Assembly: GCA_019638775.1 (NCBI GenBank)
Contig: JAHBTD010000001.1
Coordinates: 1,268,165-1,332,164, forward strand
Source: Fimbriimonadaceae bacterium
GTDB taxonomy: Bacteria; Armatimonadota; Fimbriimonadia; Fimbriimonadales; Fimbriimonadaceae
Direction: 5' to 3'
DNA length: 64,000 nucleotides
The notes beneath the pieces were generated by a model. That model was not told the DNA's origin, made no database searches, and was given only the letters and a program-made list of their open reading frames with translations. A program made the position numbers and the translations under genes. Positions 26,451 through 35,654 of this stretch are shown here, in pieces. Positions within the stretch are counted from its first letter, which is position 1; each line of letters starts with the position of its first letter.

Positions 26451-28151
26451 ATGAAGATTACTAGCGTCGATCGGGAAATTAGGGATATTCTGCAAACGAA
26501 TTTCTACTTCGTTCCAAGGTTCCAAAGACCTTACTCTTGGGAGGTTGAGCTGGTTGAAGAGTTTTGGGACGACGTTACTCGCGATACAGAGGCGGACTAC
26601 TTCATAGGATCCATGGTCCTTTACGGTAAGAGTCCTGAGCTTGGAATCGTCGATGGTCAACAGCGACTGACAACAATTACGATGCTTATCGCTGCCATCA
26701 GAGATACTATGTTGGAATTCGGGTTAGCGCCGCTCGCCACTTCAGTGCAAAATCTGATTGAGAGAGACGACTTGAATGCCAACAAGCGCTTCGTGATAGA
26801 GACAGAAACATCATACCCTTACTTTCACGACCATATTCAACGAATGGAGAGTGCTAAAACACCGGCCGCTGTTTCACCGGAAGAGCTCGCACTTAAAAAT
26901 GCTTACCAACTTCTTCTCTATAAGGTGAACGAGAGACTCAAACGCGTAAGTGTGGGATTAAACGGAGATGACGCGAAAAATGCCATAGAAACAGAACTCA
27001 AGCGATTGAGAGACAAAGTTTTAAAACTTAAAGTAATATTTACTGATATCGCCAATGAACAAGATGCTTACGAAGTGTTTGAAACATTAAACACGCGTGG
27101 TAAGGATCTCGCAGTCGCCGATCTAGTTAAGACTCATTTGCTGCGATCTCTCCAGCCAGAAGACCAGCGCCTAGATACGTCGAAGGAAAAGTGGGAGGTA
27201 ATAAGACAAAGAATTGAACATATGAAAGCCAGTCGTGTAGACATGGATACTTTTTTGCATCACCAATGGCTTTCTACAAGAGAGTATTTGCCAAGTCGAT
27301 TACTTTACAAATCTGTGCGTAGAAGTATTAGCTCTGAAAAGGCACTGGAGTTCCTCGATGAGCTGTCTAACGACTCCCTCATTTACAATGCTATTTATGA
27401 TGCTGATATTTTAACTTGGAATAGGGAACATTTAGCACTGAAAGATTCGATAGAATCCATTGATCAGTTTGGTTTGCGTCAGGCAATTCCGTTTGTGTTA
27501 TCCGTCCTACGTGAGTGGCTCGCTGGAAGGTTGAAATATGCACATGCCAAGGAGGCGATCTTACTAGTAGAAAACTTTCATTTTCAATACACAGCCATTA
27601 CGAGTTTGCGAGGTTCAGGCGGCATTGCTGCCATGTATAGTAAGCATGGTCGTGACCTTTTTGAAGCTACAGACAATGACGAGCGTATTGGAGCTATTCG
27701 AAGTCTCAAGCCTAAGATGCAGAATCGGCTACCAGCAGCTGCTGAGTTTGCGGCAAATTATTCTCAGCGTGTATTTTTTGCAAAGTCCAGATCCAAGAAT
27801 AGGCCGCTGACCGAATATGTGCTTTGGAAGTTTCATCAACACCTAAATCCGGCGTTGGGGTCCGACAGGCAGTCGATGTCAATAGAGCACATTTTGTCGG
27901 AGTCGGAATTGAAGAATGGCGTGGACATTGCAACGATCTCCTCAGCTGGAAATCTGGTGTTAGTGCCGGCTAAGTTAAATAATGAGGTGTTACGTGATTT
28001 GCCATTTCATGAGAAAAAGCAGATCCTTATTAGGAATGGAATAAAACTAGATCCTGTTGTTGCTAATGCCGCTGTATGGGGTGCTTGGGAAATTGAAGAG
28101 CGTACGAAATGGATGGCTAACTTGGCACAATTAGCAGTGTGGAAGTTGTAG
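26451..28151 (+). CDS. DUF262/DUF1524 protein (GmrSD-like defence nuclease)
   Basis: 566 residues. The N-terminal DUF262 (GmrS-type, ParB/Srx-like) domain has VPRFQRPYSW (21-30) and DGQQRLTTI (68-76), the nucleotide-handling motifs. The C-terminal DUF1524 (GmrD, HNH-like) region has SIEHILSESE and SAGNLVLVPAKLN. Such fusions are type IV restriction enzymes that cut modified phage DNA. The gene is clearly AT-richer than its neighbours, pointing to transfer. It stands alone, beside the broken hicA. Confidence 0.85.
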   Translation: MKITSVDREIRDILQTNFYFVPRFQRPYSWEVELVEEFWDDVTRDTEADYFIGSMVLYGKSPELGIVDGQQRLTTITMLIAAIRDTMLEFGLAPLATSVQNLIERDDLNANKRFVIETETSYPYFHDHIQRMESAKTPAAVSPEELALKNAYQLLLYKVNERLKRVSVGLNGDDAKNAIETELKRLRDKVLKLKVIFTDIANEQDAYEVFETLNTRGKDLAVADLVKTHLLRSLQPEDQRLDTSKEKWEVIRQRIEHMKASRVDMDTFLHHQWLSTREYLPSRLLYKSVRRSISSEKALEFLDELSNDSLIYNAIYDADILTWNREHLALKDSIESIDQFGLRQAIPFVLSVLREWLAGRLKYAHAKEAILLVENFHFQYTAITSLRGSGGIAAMYSKHGRDLFEATDNDERIGAIRSLKPKMQNRLPAAAEFAANYSQRVFFAKSRSKNRPLTEYVLWKFHQHLNPALGSDRQSMSIEHILSESELKNGVDIATISSAGNLVLVPAKLNNEVLRDLPFHEKKQILIRNGIKLDPVVANAAVWGAWEIEERTKWMANLAQLAVWKL

Positions 28152-28273
28152 ATGTATTAAGATACCAGACTCAATAGTATCTGTGAAGCTTTACAAAGTG
28201 GATGTTCAAGGAATAATTACGAACCTGTAGGAGTGACCGGACCCGCGATAAATCACCACCTGTGGAAGCGCGA

Positions 28274-28876
28274 ATGAATTCGCGCACTCCCAAAGTCAGC
28301 CCCGCACTCCAAATTGGTATCCTCCACCTCATGCACATCCGCCAAGCGTTGAAGGAGCAGTATCACGCCGGGCTGGCCATGCTTGCCGACTGCATCCGCA
28401 AGTGCCCGGACGATCTGTGGACCACCCCGAACCCCGCCATCGACGATGACGACCGGATCATCTATCGCGCGTTCTGGCGGATCGCCTTCCACGCCGTCTT
28501 CTTCACCCACCTTTACCTTGGGCAAACCCTGGCGGATTTCAAGCCCTGGCCCGGCCGCAAGCCGGGCTACTTTGACGACATGTGGTCGCCGCCGTGGAGC
28601 ACCGAGCCTTACGAATTCCCCGAAGACGCCGAGCCGATGGCCAAGCAAGAGATGCTGGACTATCTAGGCTATCTGGATTCGATTCTCGATCCGACGATCG
28701 ACGCGCTGGACCTGGACACCGACGACTGCGGGATCGACTGGTACCGCAAGCGTGGCATCAGCAAGATGTCACACGAGCTGCTGAATCTGCGGCATTTGCA
28801 GGGGCATGTGGGGCAGCTGTCGGAGCTTCTGCTGGCGCGTGGGCTAGACCCGGACTGGGTCACCCTGGCGAAGTAG
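28274..28876 (+). CDS. DinB-like four-helix metalloprotein
   Basis: ATG 28274 is chosen (GGAAG upstream); GTG 28262 and ATG 28331 are alternatives. About 200 residues. AFWRIAFHAVFFTHLYLG and LRHLQGHVGQLSELL place His residues on facing helices as in DinB/YfiT proteins, which bind a divalent metal and often transfer thiols. WSPPWSTEPYEF is a Pro/Trp-rich loop. Function unknown. The stop TAG is followed by CTTGGGGTGAG, a short form of the heptamer element. Confidence 0.72.
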   Translation: MNSRTPKVSPALQIGILHLMHIRQALKEQYHAGLAMLADCIRKCPDDLWTTPNPAIDDDDRIIYRAFWRIAFHAVFFTHLYLGQTLADFKPWPGRKPGYFDDMWSPPWSTEPYEFPEDAEPMAKQEMLDYLGYLDSILDPTIDALDLDTDDCGIDWYRKRGISKMSHELLNLRHLQGHVGQLSELLLARGLDPDWVTLAK

Positions 28877-28974
28877 CTTGGGGTGAGACGGTGCTATGGT
28901 GTTGCAAGCGGTAAACCTTCCGTTTTAAGAGAAACGGGAACTCTCCAATCCTCATAAGTGGTACAGTCCCAATT

Positions 28975-30078
28975 ATGATCGTCTCTGCAGCGCTTGCCCT
29001 CCTCAGCATCTCCCTGGGTCAGACCGGTTCCGTCCGCGAGCCTTACGCCGTCCTTCCCTTGCCCCCTGCCGCCGAACTCTCCAAGCAGCTCGCCGACGTG
29101 GGCAAGCTCTCGGTCACGGGGGAGGAGATGACCTTTGTGTATCAAGGGAAAGTCGAAGGCGTTCAGCTCATGGGCGGGATTCAGAAGCCTTTGCAGAAGG
29201 TGCCGGATACCGAAGACCTTTGGGCGCTGCGCATCCGCGTGCCGAACGCCGACCAAGCCGTGGTGACCTGGGGCTTCCTCTTGACCGGTCCGGTGAGGCC
29301 GACCAGCTTTAAGGCGGATGGGGTCTATCGCGGGCCGAAGGCTGAGCCTGCGCTGACGGTCGCTGACCCCCTCCAAGGCAAGATCGAGCCGTTCGAGATC
29401 GACAGCAAGGCCCTCGGCGAAAAGCGCAAAGGCTCGCTCTATCTGCCCCCGTCCTCCCTGCTCAAGCCGGGGCAGAAGATCTTCGCGCTTTATGCGGCAG
29501 ACGGCGCATCAAAGATGTTTGCCGAAGTGATGGAGCCGCTGATGTTGGCGGGGGAGCTTCCGCCGATCGCCATCGTCGGGCTGGAGTCCGGCGGCTACCG
29601 GGGCGAGCAGGGCAAGTCCTACGACCCCGAACAGGATATGCGGGCCAAAGAGTACATACGCGAGATCGGCAAAGAAAGGTTCGACGGACACCTGAAGTTC
29701 TTCTCGGAAGAGGCGGTGGCCTGGGCAGAGAAGAAGTACGGCATCGGCGGTCGGCGCGAGAATCGCGGGGTGATCGGCTTCTCAAACGGCGGGGTGTTCG
29801 CCGCAGAAGTGGGCCTCCGAAAGGGCGACGTCTTCGGCCTGTCGGTGCCGCTTTCGGTCGGCATCGTGCCCGAGCTGACCAAGCCCAAAGTGATGCCGCA
29901 GTTCTACCTTTGTGCAGGCACGCTGGAGCCGGGCTTTCTGCGCGCAACGACCATCTTCGCGCGGCAGATCATGGACTGGAAAGGGATTCTGAAGTTCAAT
30001 GAGCGCGTGTGCGGGCACGATCAGGAGATGTGGAAGAGCGAAGGCGTGAAGGCGATGCGGTGGTATTTTGGGCGGTAG
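28975..30078 (+). CDS. Secreted alpha/beta-hydrolase (esterase D-like)
   Basis: 367 residues with a short signal peptide (MIVSAALALLSISLG). An N-terminal beta-sandwich (about 40-130) is followed by an esterase domain with SLYLPPSSLLKPGQ, IAIVGLESGGYRG and the nucleophile elbow GFSNGGVFA. The acid is uncertain; the His is likely CGHDQEMW near the C-terminus. It resembles Fes/enterochelin-esterase-type putative esterases. C-ending codons dominate. Confidence 0.82.
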   Translation: MIVSAALALLSISLGQTGSVREPYAVLPLPPAAELSKQLADVGKLSVTGEEMTFVYQGKVEGVQLMGGIQKPLQKVPDTEDLWALRIRVPNADQAVVTWGFLLTGPVRPTSFKADGVYRGPKAEPALTVADPLQGKIEPFEIDSKALGEKRKGSLYLPPSSLLKPGQKIFALYAADGASKMFAEVMEPLMLAGELPPIAIVGLESGGYRGEQGKSYDPEQDMRAKEYIREIGKERFDGHLKFFSEEAVAWAEKKYGIGGRRENRGVIGFSNGGVFAAEVGLRKGDVFGLSVPLSVGIVPELTKPKVMPQFYLCAGTLEPGFLRATTIFARQIMDWKGILKFNERVCGHDQEMWKSEGVKAMRWYFGR

Positions 30079-30265
30079 AGGGTCGGAGCCTTTGGGATTG
30101 TAGATTGTAGATTGAGGGTGTCATCCCTTAGGGTTGGAATCGTGACGGACTCTCAATTTGTCCCCCAAAGATTGCTGAGAAAATATTCAGTCTCAGCAGT
30201 CCTTGCCTTCTGATAACATTGTAAAGACACCCGCCTAGTTCGCGGGTTTATCAAGGAGGGTCTCA

Positions 30266-30907
30266 ATGACTTTCAAGCATACTGGCTTACTATTGGCTAC
30301 AGGTTTATTGTTGGCCGCCGGCTCTACAACGGGCTCACCCGTACCCGGCAAAGCTTCATTCTCATTTAAGGGCATGTATGTCGAGGGTTGCAGTTGCTCT
30401 GCCCCTTGCCCGTGTGAACTCACCGGGGTTGAGATGGGATGCGAAGGCGTAGGGTTCTTTTCTTTCACGAGCGGAACCTACAACGGCAAGAACTTCGACG
30501 GCACTCGCGGCGCTTATGCCGTCAAACCGGGTGACTATTTGGTCCTCTACATCGATGCCCCGAACGATGCAAAACGGAAAGCGTGCACCGAGTTTATGAC
30601 GGCTGCCTTTAAAGATTGGGGCAAACTCGATGGTGTACATAGCTCGAAGATAACCATCTCCGGCAAAGGTGGCAACTACTCATGCAGCGTCGGTGACGGC
30701 AAGGCTATGAGTTTGAGTACGAAAGTGGTTCTTGGAGGCGATAAAAAGACGCCGATCACCTACAGCAACATCAATAGTGTGATGCATTCAACCGTGATGC
30801 AGGCAACCGCAACCAAGTGCACCTTTAAAGAAGGCAAGCGCTCGTTTTCGCTGAGCGGGAGCAACGCCTACTTTAACCCTTCTCTAAGCTCAAAAGGGTC
30901 GCTTTAG
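30266..30907 (+). CDS. DUF1326 domain secreted protein
   Basis: 213 residues with a signal peptide (TGLLLATGLLLAAGSTTG). VEGCSCSAPCPCELTG is the DUF1326 Cys signature, possibly a metal site. Beta-rich remainder (GTYNGKNFDGTRGAYAVKPG). Function unknown; proteins of this kind are often near metal or redox genes. AAGGAGGG precedes the ATG by 6 bases. Two hairpins end the transcript. Confidence 0.85.
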   Translation: MTFKHTGLLLATGLLLAAGSTTGSPVPGKASFSFKGMYVEGCSCSAPCPCELTGVEMGCEGVGFFSFTSGTYNGKNFDGTRGAYAVKPGDYLVLYIDAPNDAKRKACTEFMTAAFKDWGKLDGVHSSKITISGKGGNYSCSVGDGKAMSLSTKVVLGGDKKTPITYSNINSVMHSTVMQATATKCTFKEGKRSFSLSGSNAYFNPSLSSKGSL

Positions 30908-30982
30908 CGGTCCTTTCGGCTTTCTGGGTGGGGTTTGTGGAACCGGGTTAGTCCTGTAGAAGGGCTACCCGGTTTTGTTGTT
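30893..30982 (+). terminator. Two terminator hairpins after the DUF1326 gene
   Basis: AAAGGGTCGC/GCGGTCCTTT (30893-30916, overlapping the stop, two wobbles) is followed by AACCGGGT...ACCCGGTT with TTTTGTTGTT (30941-30980). The second is the likely rho-independent terminator. Confidence 0.75.
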
Positions 30983-31056
30983 GGGGGAGGGCGGAGTTCT
31001 GATTTTGGATTGTAGATTCGCTTGAATTGAGTCCCCGATCTCCGACCTTTACACCT

Positions 31057-31076
31057 CCTCTCCCTTGAGGGAGAGG
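31057..31076. repeat. Small hairpin CCTCTCCC-TTGA-GGGAGAGG
   Basis: Perfect 8-bp stem with a 4-base loop, followed by CGCACAGGATTAGGGTGA, a phrase often attached to this repeat in other genomes. It lies in the 275-base gap before the DinB_2 gene, which otherwise shows only TTGTAGATT-type low-complexity sequence. Confidence 0.6.
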
Positions 31077-31182
31077 CTGTAAGCGTCGCGCACAGGATTA
31101 GGGTGAAGAGTTTTGAAATGGGCTTTCCGACTTCCGATTTCCGATCTCTCCCAAATCAGCGCTGCGACGGTAGAATCCGGCT

Positions 31183-31644
31183 ATGCTCAGCCCCTACATT
31201 TTCATCGGTTTGGAGAAGAATATGAGCCTGTACGCCCGGCTTGCGGGGGCTGTTCCGGCGGATCGGTTGGACGTTCCCACCGGGGTGGGTCGGTTCACGG
31301 CTCGGCAGGCTTTGGCGCACTGGGCGGATTGGGAGGCGATCCATCTTTCGCGGATTGAGGCGGCTTTGGGGCAGGATGGCGCGGAGGTTCCGGATTATGA
31401 CGAGGGCGCGCGGTGTGTGGAGCAGAATTACGACGCTTGGGATGTGGCGTCGATGATGCAGAAGTTTGCGACGGAGCGGGCGCAACTGACTGTCCGGCTG
31501 AAGGGTTTGAGCGAGGAGCAGCTTGAGCAGCGCTTTGCGCACAGCCATTTTGGAAAGCTGTCGGTAGCGGACTATGCCGGGCATATTCTGGGGCATGATG
31601 CTTACCACGTGGAGCAGTTGGTCGGGGTGTGTAGCCCGTCATGA
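31183..31644 (+). CDS. DinB superfamily protein
   Basis: 153 residues in a four-helix bundle. FTARQALAHWADWEAIHLSR, ERFA-type helix QLEQRFAHSHFGKLSVADYA and HILGHDAYHVEQL supply the three His expected for the metal site. It probably binds zinc or nickel; a thiol-transfer or damage-response role is only a family inference. Its 3' end overlaps the convergent vsr gene by 6 bases. Confidence 0.82.
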   Translation: MLSPYIFIGLEKNMSLYARLAGAVPADRLDVPTGVGRFTARQALAHWADWEAIHLSRIEAALGQDGAEVPDYDEGARCVEQNYDAWDVASMMQKFATERAQLTVRLKGLSEEQLEQRFAHSHFGKLSVADYAGHILGHDAYHVEQLVGVCSPS

Positions 31645-32103
31645 GGCGTATGGCTTGCGCTTCTCTGCCACCATCCTAATTGGCTCGCTTAAGGGTGGAT
31701 TAAGACTTTCCAGCACCTTGCGGATACAGCCTTCCAAATCCTTCTGAATCTGTTTGCCCCAGAACCGCATGACAGTCCAGCCTGCACTTTCAAGAGCGGC
31801 ATTCACCTCTCGATCTCGCATAATATTGCGCTCGATTTTTGCGATCCAAAACTCTTTGTTTGTGTCCAGATTCACTTTCTGGCGTTCCCAGTTGTACCCG
31901 TGCCAGAATTCCGAATCGACAAAGATGGCGATACGCGCTCGAAAAATCACGATATCTGGCGTGCCCGGGAGCTTTCGCACGTGTTTTCGATACCGAATAC
32001 CTCGACTCCAAAGGGCTCGTCGAAGGGCGACCTCAATGAGGCTGTCCTTGGATCGCACACGTTTCATCAGCCGCGTCCGCCGTTCGGGTGAAAGCCGATC
32101 CAT
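31639..32103 (-). CDS. vsr: Vsr-type very short patch repair endonuclease
   Basis: 154 residues. RLMKRVRSKDSLIEVALRRA, YRKHVRKLPGTPDIVI with the catalytic Asp, IFVDSEFWHGYNW and FWIAKIERNIMRDREV are the family blocks. The Cys residues of the E. coli zinc site are absent, as in other divergent members. Vsr nicks T:G mismatches produced by 5-methylcytosine deamination. It is divergent from the dcm gene with 73 bases between them, the classic association. Confidence 0.92.
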   Translation of the reverse strand: MDRLSPERRTRLMKRVRSKDSLIEVALRRALWSRGIRYRKHVRKLPGTPDIVIFRARIAIFVDSEFWHGYNWERQKVNLDTNKEFWIAKIERNIMRDREVNAALESAGWTVMRFWGKQIQKDLEGCIRKVLESLNPPLSEPIRMVAEKRKPYAS

Positions 32104-32176
32104 GGCTCATTCTATCGTGATTTAGGTTCAGGAGCGACAACTATGCTATTCTTCGATCGTCTCTTGGTATGAATTC

Positions 32177-33250
32177 ATGGGGAAGCACTTGATCGGAATT
32201 GATCTCTGTTGCGGCGTCGGCGGCATGAGTGCGGGATTTCGCGATGCCGGATTCGATGTCCGCGCAGCAGTCGATAACGATCCCATCAATGTCGACTATC
32301 ACCATCGAAACTTTCCTGAATGCGAGGCGATTCGAGAGGACCTTGAATGCCTTTCGGCGGTCGAGCTAAGATCTTTGGCGAAGCTTGGCCGTAAGGAGAT
32401 TCACGTCGTTTTTGGCGGTCCGCCATGTCAAGGCTTCTCCTTGATGGGAAAACGTAGCCTTGATGACCCTCGGAGTTCGATTCTCCTTGAGTTTGGACGT
32501 CTTGCGACGGAACTCAATCCAAACTACATCGTTGCAGAGAACGTGACTGGGTTACTCGTCGGTGCAACCCGATCATTTTATGACGCATTAAGAAAACTGC
32601 TTGAAGCTGAAAATTATGAAGTGCTTGACCCTTGGGTGATAGATGCTGTAGATTACGGTGTACCGCAATCGAGGCGGAGGGTTATTATCGTGGCTAAGAG
32701 GGGAGGCATGCCTGTACCGGAGAAACCGAAGCCCATAGGCGCAACCGAGTGTATCACGGTTCGTGACGCGATAGGGGACCTTGAACTGATCGATGCAGAT
32801 TCGATTGTTGGGGATCGTTATGCTGGAGAGCTGGGTTTCCCCAGTGAATACGCCAAACAGCTCCGAGAAGGCCGTGATTCAAGCAGCGACCCGCTAACCT
32901 GCTGTGCCTTTCCAACTCACTCAGACGCTGTCATCAAGCGGTTCGAGGCAACAAAAGCTGGCGAGTTTGAGGCCATCTCACGATTCAAACGGCTAGCGTG
33001 GGACAGCGTTTCCAACACGTTGAGGGCAGGAACCGGGCGCGATAAAGGCTCCTTCATGGCCGCTCGCCCAATTCACCCTTCTCAGCCGCGATGCATTACA
33101 GTACGGGAGGCTGCAAGATTGCACAGCTTCGAAGATGCTCACGAATTTCATCCGACGCATTGGCATGGATTTCGCCAAGTAGGAAATGCTGTACCCCCTA
33201 TTCTTGCTAAAGTGGTCGCCGTAGCACTGGAGGATATCACTAGTAAATGA
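32177..33250 (+). CDS. DNA (cytosine-5) methyltransferase
   Basis: 357 residues with all main motifs: I DLCCGVGGMSAGF (about 9-21), IV GGPPCQGFS with Cys84, VI ENV (about 121), VIII QSRRR (164-168), IX REAARLHSF and X QVGNAVPP. The target recognition region (about 200-290) is short. The recognition site cannot be read from sequence. It overlaps the following ATPase gene by 4 bases, so the two are translationally coupled. GC is lower than in native genes but less so than in the next two. Confidence 0.95.
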   Translation: MGKHLIGIDLCCGVGGMSAGFRDAGFDVRAAVDNDPINVDYHHRNFPECEAIREDLECLSAVELRSLAKLGRKEIHVVFGGPPCQGFSLMGKRSLDDPRSSILLEFGRLATELNPNYIVAENVTGLLVGATRSFYDALRKLLEAENYEVLDPWVIDAVDYGVPQSRRRVIIVAKRGGMPVPEKPKPIGATECITVRDAIGDLELIDADSIVGDRYAGELGFPSEYAKQLREGRDSSSDPLTCCAFPTHSDAVIKRFEATKAGEFEAISRFKRLAWDSVSNTLRAGTGRDKGSFMAARPIHPSQPRCITVREAARLHSFEDAHEFHPTHWHGFRQVGNAVPPILAKVVAVALEDITSK

Positions 33251-34584
33251 GCAATGATCAATCCATCATAGTAGAAGCTGATCCACAGAAAGAATTCTTT
33301 ATTTCGATGATCGTTCGTGACATTGATCTTCTAAGTGCAGTGGTAGACCTAGTCGATAATTCCGTAGACGCAGCGCGTCGCAGCAGTAATGTGTCTCTCG
33401 ACGGATTTAGAGTTGAACTATTTTTGAATAAGCAGACATTTACGATTAAGGACAATTGCGGAGGTATGGATGCAAAGGTGGCCCGTGAACGTGCATTTAA
33501 ATTTGGAAGACCTGATGAGTTTTTACATGATACAAAGTCAGTTGGGCGATTTGGAATCGGAATGAAACGTGCCATTTTTAAAATGGGTCGACATTTCAAT
33601 GTGTCATCAACGGCTGAACAATCTAGTTTTGAAATTGATGTAGATGTTGAACAATGGAAAAAAGAAGAAGGGCCATGGCAATTCAGATTCACCAAACTTG
33701 ATGAGTCTCCGCAAGTCGCTCCTAGTTATGGGTACGGTACCACAGTTGAAGTTTCAGAGCTATTTGACACTGTTTCAGAACAATTTCATAACTCACAAAC
33801 CATTTCGCGACTAATGCGTATGTTATCATATAGACATCTTTGGAATATGATGGACGGCTTAACCATAAAAGTAAACGGAACTGACGTCAAAAGTGTTCAT
33901 CTTGGCGTCGCTAGTTCCGATGAGATAAGACCAGAGGTCAGAATTAGGAACGTACCAATTGGTGAGGAAGCACCAATTCGGCTTTGGGTTATTGCAGGAC
34001 TATCCAAAGGAGTTCCTGAAGAAGCGGGATGGTATGTATTCTGCAACCACCGTATGTTACTGCAAGCTGACAAAAGCGAGACTACAGCGTGGAACAAGAA
34101 GGGTAGAACACCACGCTATCACAATCAGTATAGCAGATTTCGCGGATTTCTTATGTTTGAAAGTGTAAATATTGACGCATTACCTTGGAATACTACAAAG
34201 ACAGATTTGGATACAGATTCTTTTGTGTACACTATCGCATTAAAGGAAATGATTGAGAGCATGTATCCCGTACTGCGTTGGCTAGATGAATTGAAAGCAT
34301 ACAAAAAGCATAGAGGGAAGGAAGACGAGGAACGTGTCGAAATTGAAAAGACGCTTGACGATACTGGCCGATATGAACTATTTACTCTGGCGAAGGAGAG
34401 TAAGTTTTCTGCACGTGAGTTAGAAGTAATGGATGAAGATCAGGAGGGGCTTGCTAAAGTTGCTTTTCAGTACGATAAGGAGATAGTCGAAAAGATTAAA
34501 GAGTGCCTGCAGGTAAGAACAAACCGCGAGGTTGGCGAGAAAACCCTAGAGTATTATTATAAGTACGAATGTGAAGATGAATAA
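33247..34584 (+). CDS. GHKL (HSP90/MutL/MORC-like) ATPase
   Basis: 445 residues. The Bergerat ATP fold is clear: VDLVDNSVDA (33-42, N-box), DNCGGM (69-74, G1) and GRFGIGMKRA (100-109, G2). The middle region matches the S5-like transducer seen in MutL/MORC ATPases (VEVSELFDTVSE). The C-terminus is charged and helical (EKTLDDTGRYELFTLAKESK). Prokaryotic MORC-like ATPases are known in restriction-type operons beside methyltransferases and Vsr nucleases. AT-rich; ends inside the next gene. Confidence 0.85.
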   Translation: MSNDQSIIVEADPQKEFFISMIVRDIDLLSAVVDLVDNSVDAARRSSNVSLDGFRVELFLNKQTFTIKDNCGGMDAKVARERAFKFGRPDEFLHDTKSVGRFGIGMKRAIFKMGRHFNVSSTAEQSSFEIDVDVEQWKKEEGPWQFRFTKLDESPQVAPSYGYGTTVEVSELFDTVSEQFHNSQTISRLMRMLSYRHLWNMMDGLTIKVNGTDVKSVHLGVASSDEIRPEVRIRNVPIGEEAPIRLWVIAGLSKGVPEEAGWYVFCNHRMLLQADKSETTAWNKKGRTPRYHNQYSRFRGFLMFESVNIDALPWNTTKTDLDTDSFVYTIALKEMIESMYPVLRWLDELKAYKKHRGKEDEERVEIEKTLDDTGRYELFTLAKESKFSARELEVMDEDQEGLAKVAFQYDKEIVEKIKECLQVRTNREVGEKTLEYYYKYECEDE

Positions 34585-35530
34585 ACAAGCTATAATACGA
34601 CCAAAAGTTGATTACCGCCTGCGTCCTTCTAAGTCGATTGAAAGGCGCATGATGGTTGAAGCCTTTCAAAGGCTTAGTAATTTCGGAGCGCTGGACAGTT
34701 ACCGCTATATTGGTTTCGGCAGTATCTATTTTGTAGATTTTCTTCTATTCCACAAAGCATTGGCAATTAACGACTTTATTTCGATAGAGCATAAGCAAGG
34801 GTTGAGAGAGAGAATTGAGTTCAACCTACCACTTAAATGTATAAAATTGGAGTTTAAGAAGAGCACGGATGTCCTTCAATCGATCGGATATGAGGCACGC
34901 ACCATACTATGGCTTGATTACGAAGACTACTTGAACGAGGGCCACCTCATTGACCTTTCAATATATTGCAAAAGTGCACAGAGCGGAAGTATCATAATGC
35001 TGACATTTAAAGCGTTGGCATGCAAAGCGCAAGAAAGACGCTGGGAAACTTTGCGGGAAAGAGTGACTGATGAGCGTTTCCCGCAAGATATTGTCGTGAG
35101 TGATACTTATGGAGAAGGAATATATTCGGTTAATTCTAAAATAATTCAGGCAGAATTAGATAACGCACTTTTAGAGCGTAACAGCGGGCAGGCACAAGGA
35201 ACTCGCTTTGAAGCTAAGCAAATATTTAATTATAGCTACTGTGATAGTGTGCATATGCATACAGTAGGTTATGTATTGTATCAAGGAGGTGATCGGTCGA
35301 AGCTTGATTCTTGTAGATTTGCGGATATAGAACATATCAATGCAACGTCTGTGCCATATCAGATTGACCCTCCGAAGCTGACTGCTATAGAACTAGCTTG
35401 TCTAATTCGTGAAATGCCTTTTGATCGTAGTGCGAAGTCGCCACTTACTTGTGTGCCAATCGAGGATGTAGAATCTCTTGGTCGATTGTACAGGTACCTT
35501 CCTGTCTTCGTAGAGTCAGAAGGGATATAG
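34577..35530 (+). CDS. Rossmann-fold methyltransferase-like defence-associated protein
   Basis: ATG 34577 (GTG 34571 possible) lies within the end of the ATPase gene. 317 residues. RPSKSIERRMMVEAF opens; YRYIGFGSIYFVDF resembles the SAM-binding glycine loop, ISIEHK gives the acidic end of strand 2, and ILWLDYEDYL a motif IV-like acidic strand. I recall this family being annotated as putative O-methyltransferase beside HSP90-like ATPases in defence loci, but its chemistry is unproven. AT-rich, last gene of the operon. Confidence 0.7.
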   Translation: MNKQAIIRPKVDYRLRPSKSIERRMMVEAFQRLSNFGALDSYRYIGFGSIYFVDFLLFHKALAINDFISIEHKQGLRERIEFNLPLKCIKLEFKKSTDVLQSIGYEARTILWLDYEDYLNEGHLIDLSIYCKSAQSGSIIMLTFKALACKAQERRWETLRERVTDERFPQDIVVSDTYGEGIYSVNSKIIQAELDNALLERNSGQAQGTRFEAKQIFNYSYCDSVHMHTVGYVLYQGGDRSKLDSCRFADIEHINATSVPYQIDPPKLTAIELACLIREMPFDRSAKSPLTCVPIEDVESLGRLYRYLPVFVESEGI

Positions 35531-35654
35531 GACACGTTATTGTTTTCGCATGTAGATATGCGATGATATAGTCGCGGTTGGATATCAGTGACGTTTGCAG
35601 CACGGTGTCGAACTTGAGCCGAGTAGGGGCGTCATTGCTGACGTGGGAGTTTTG

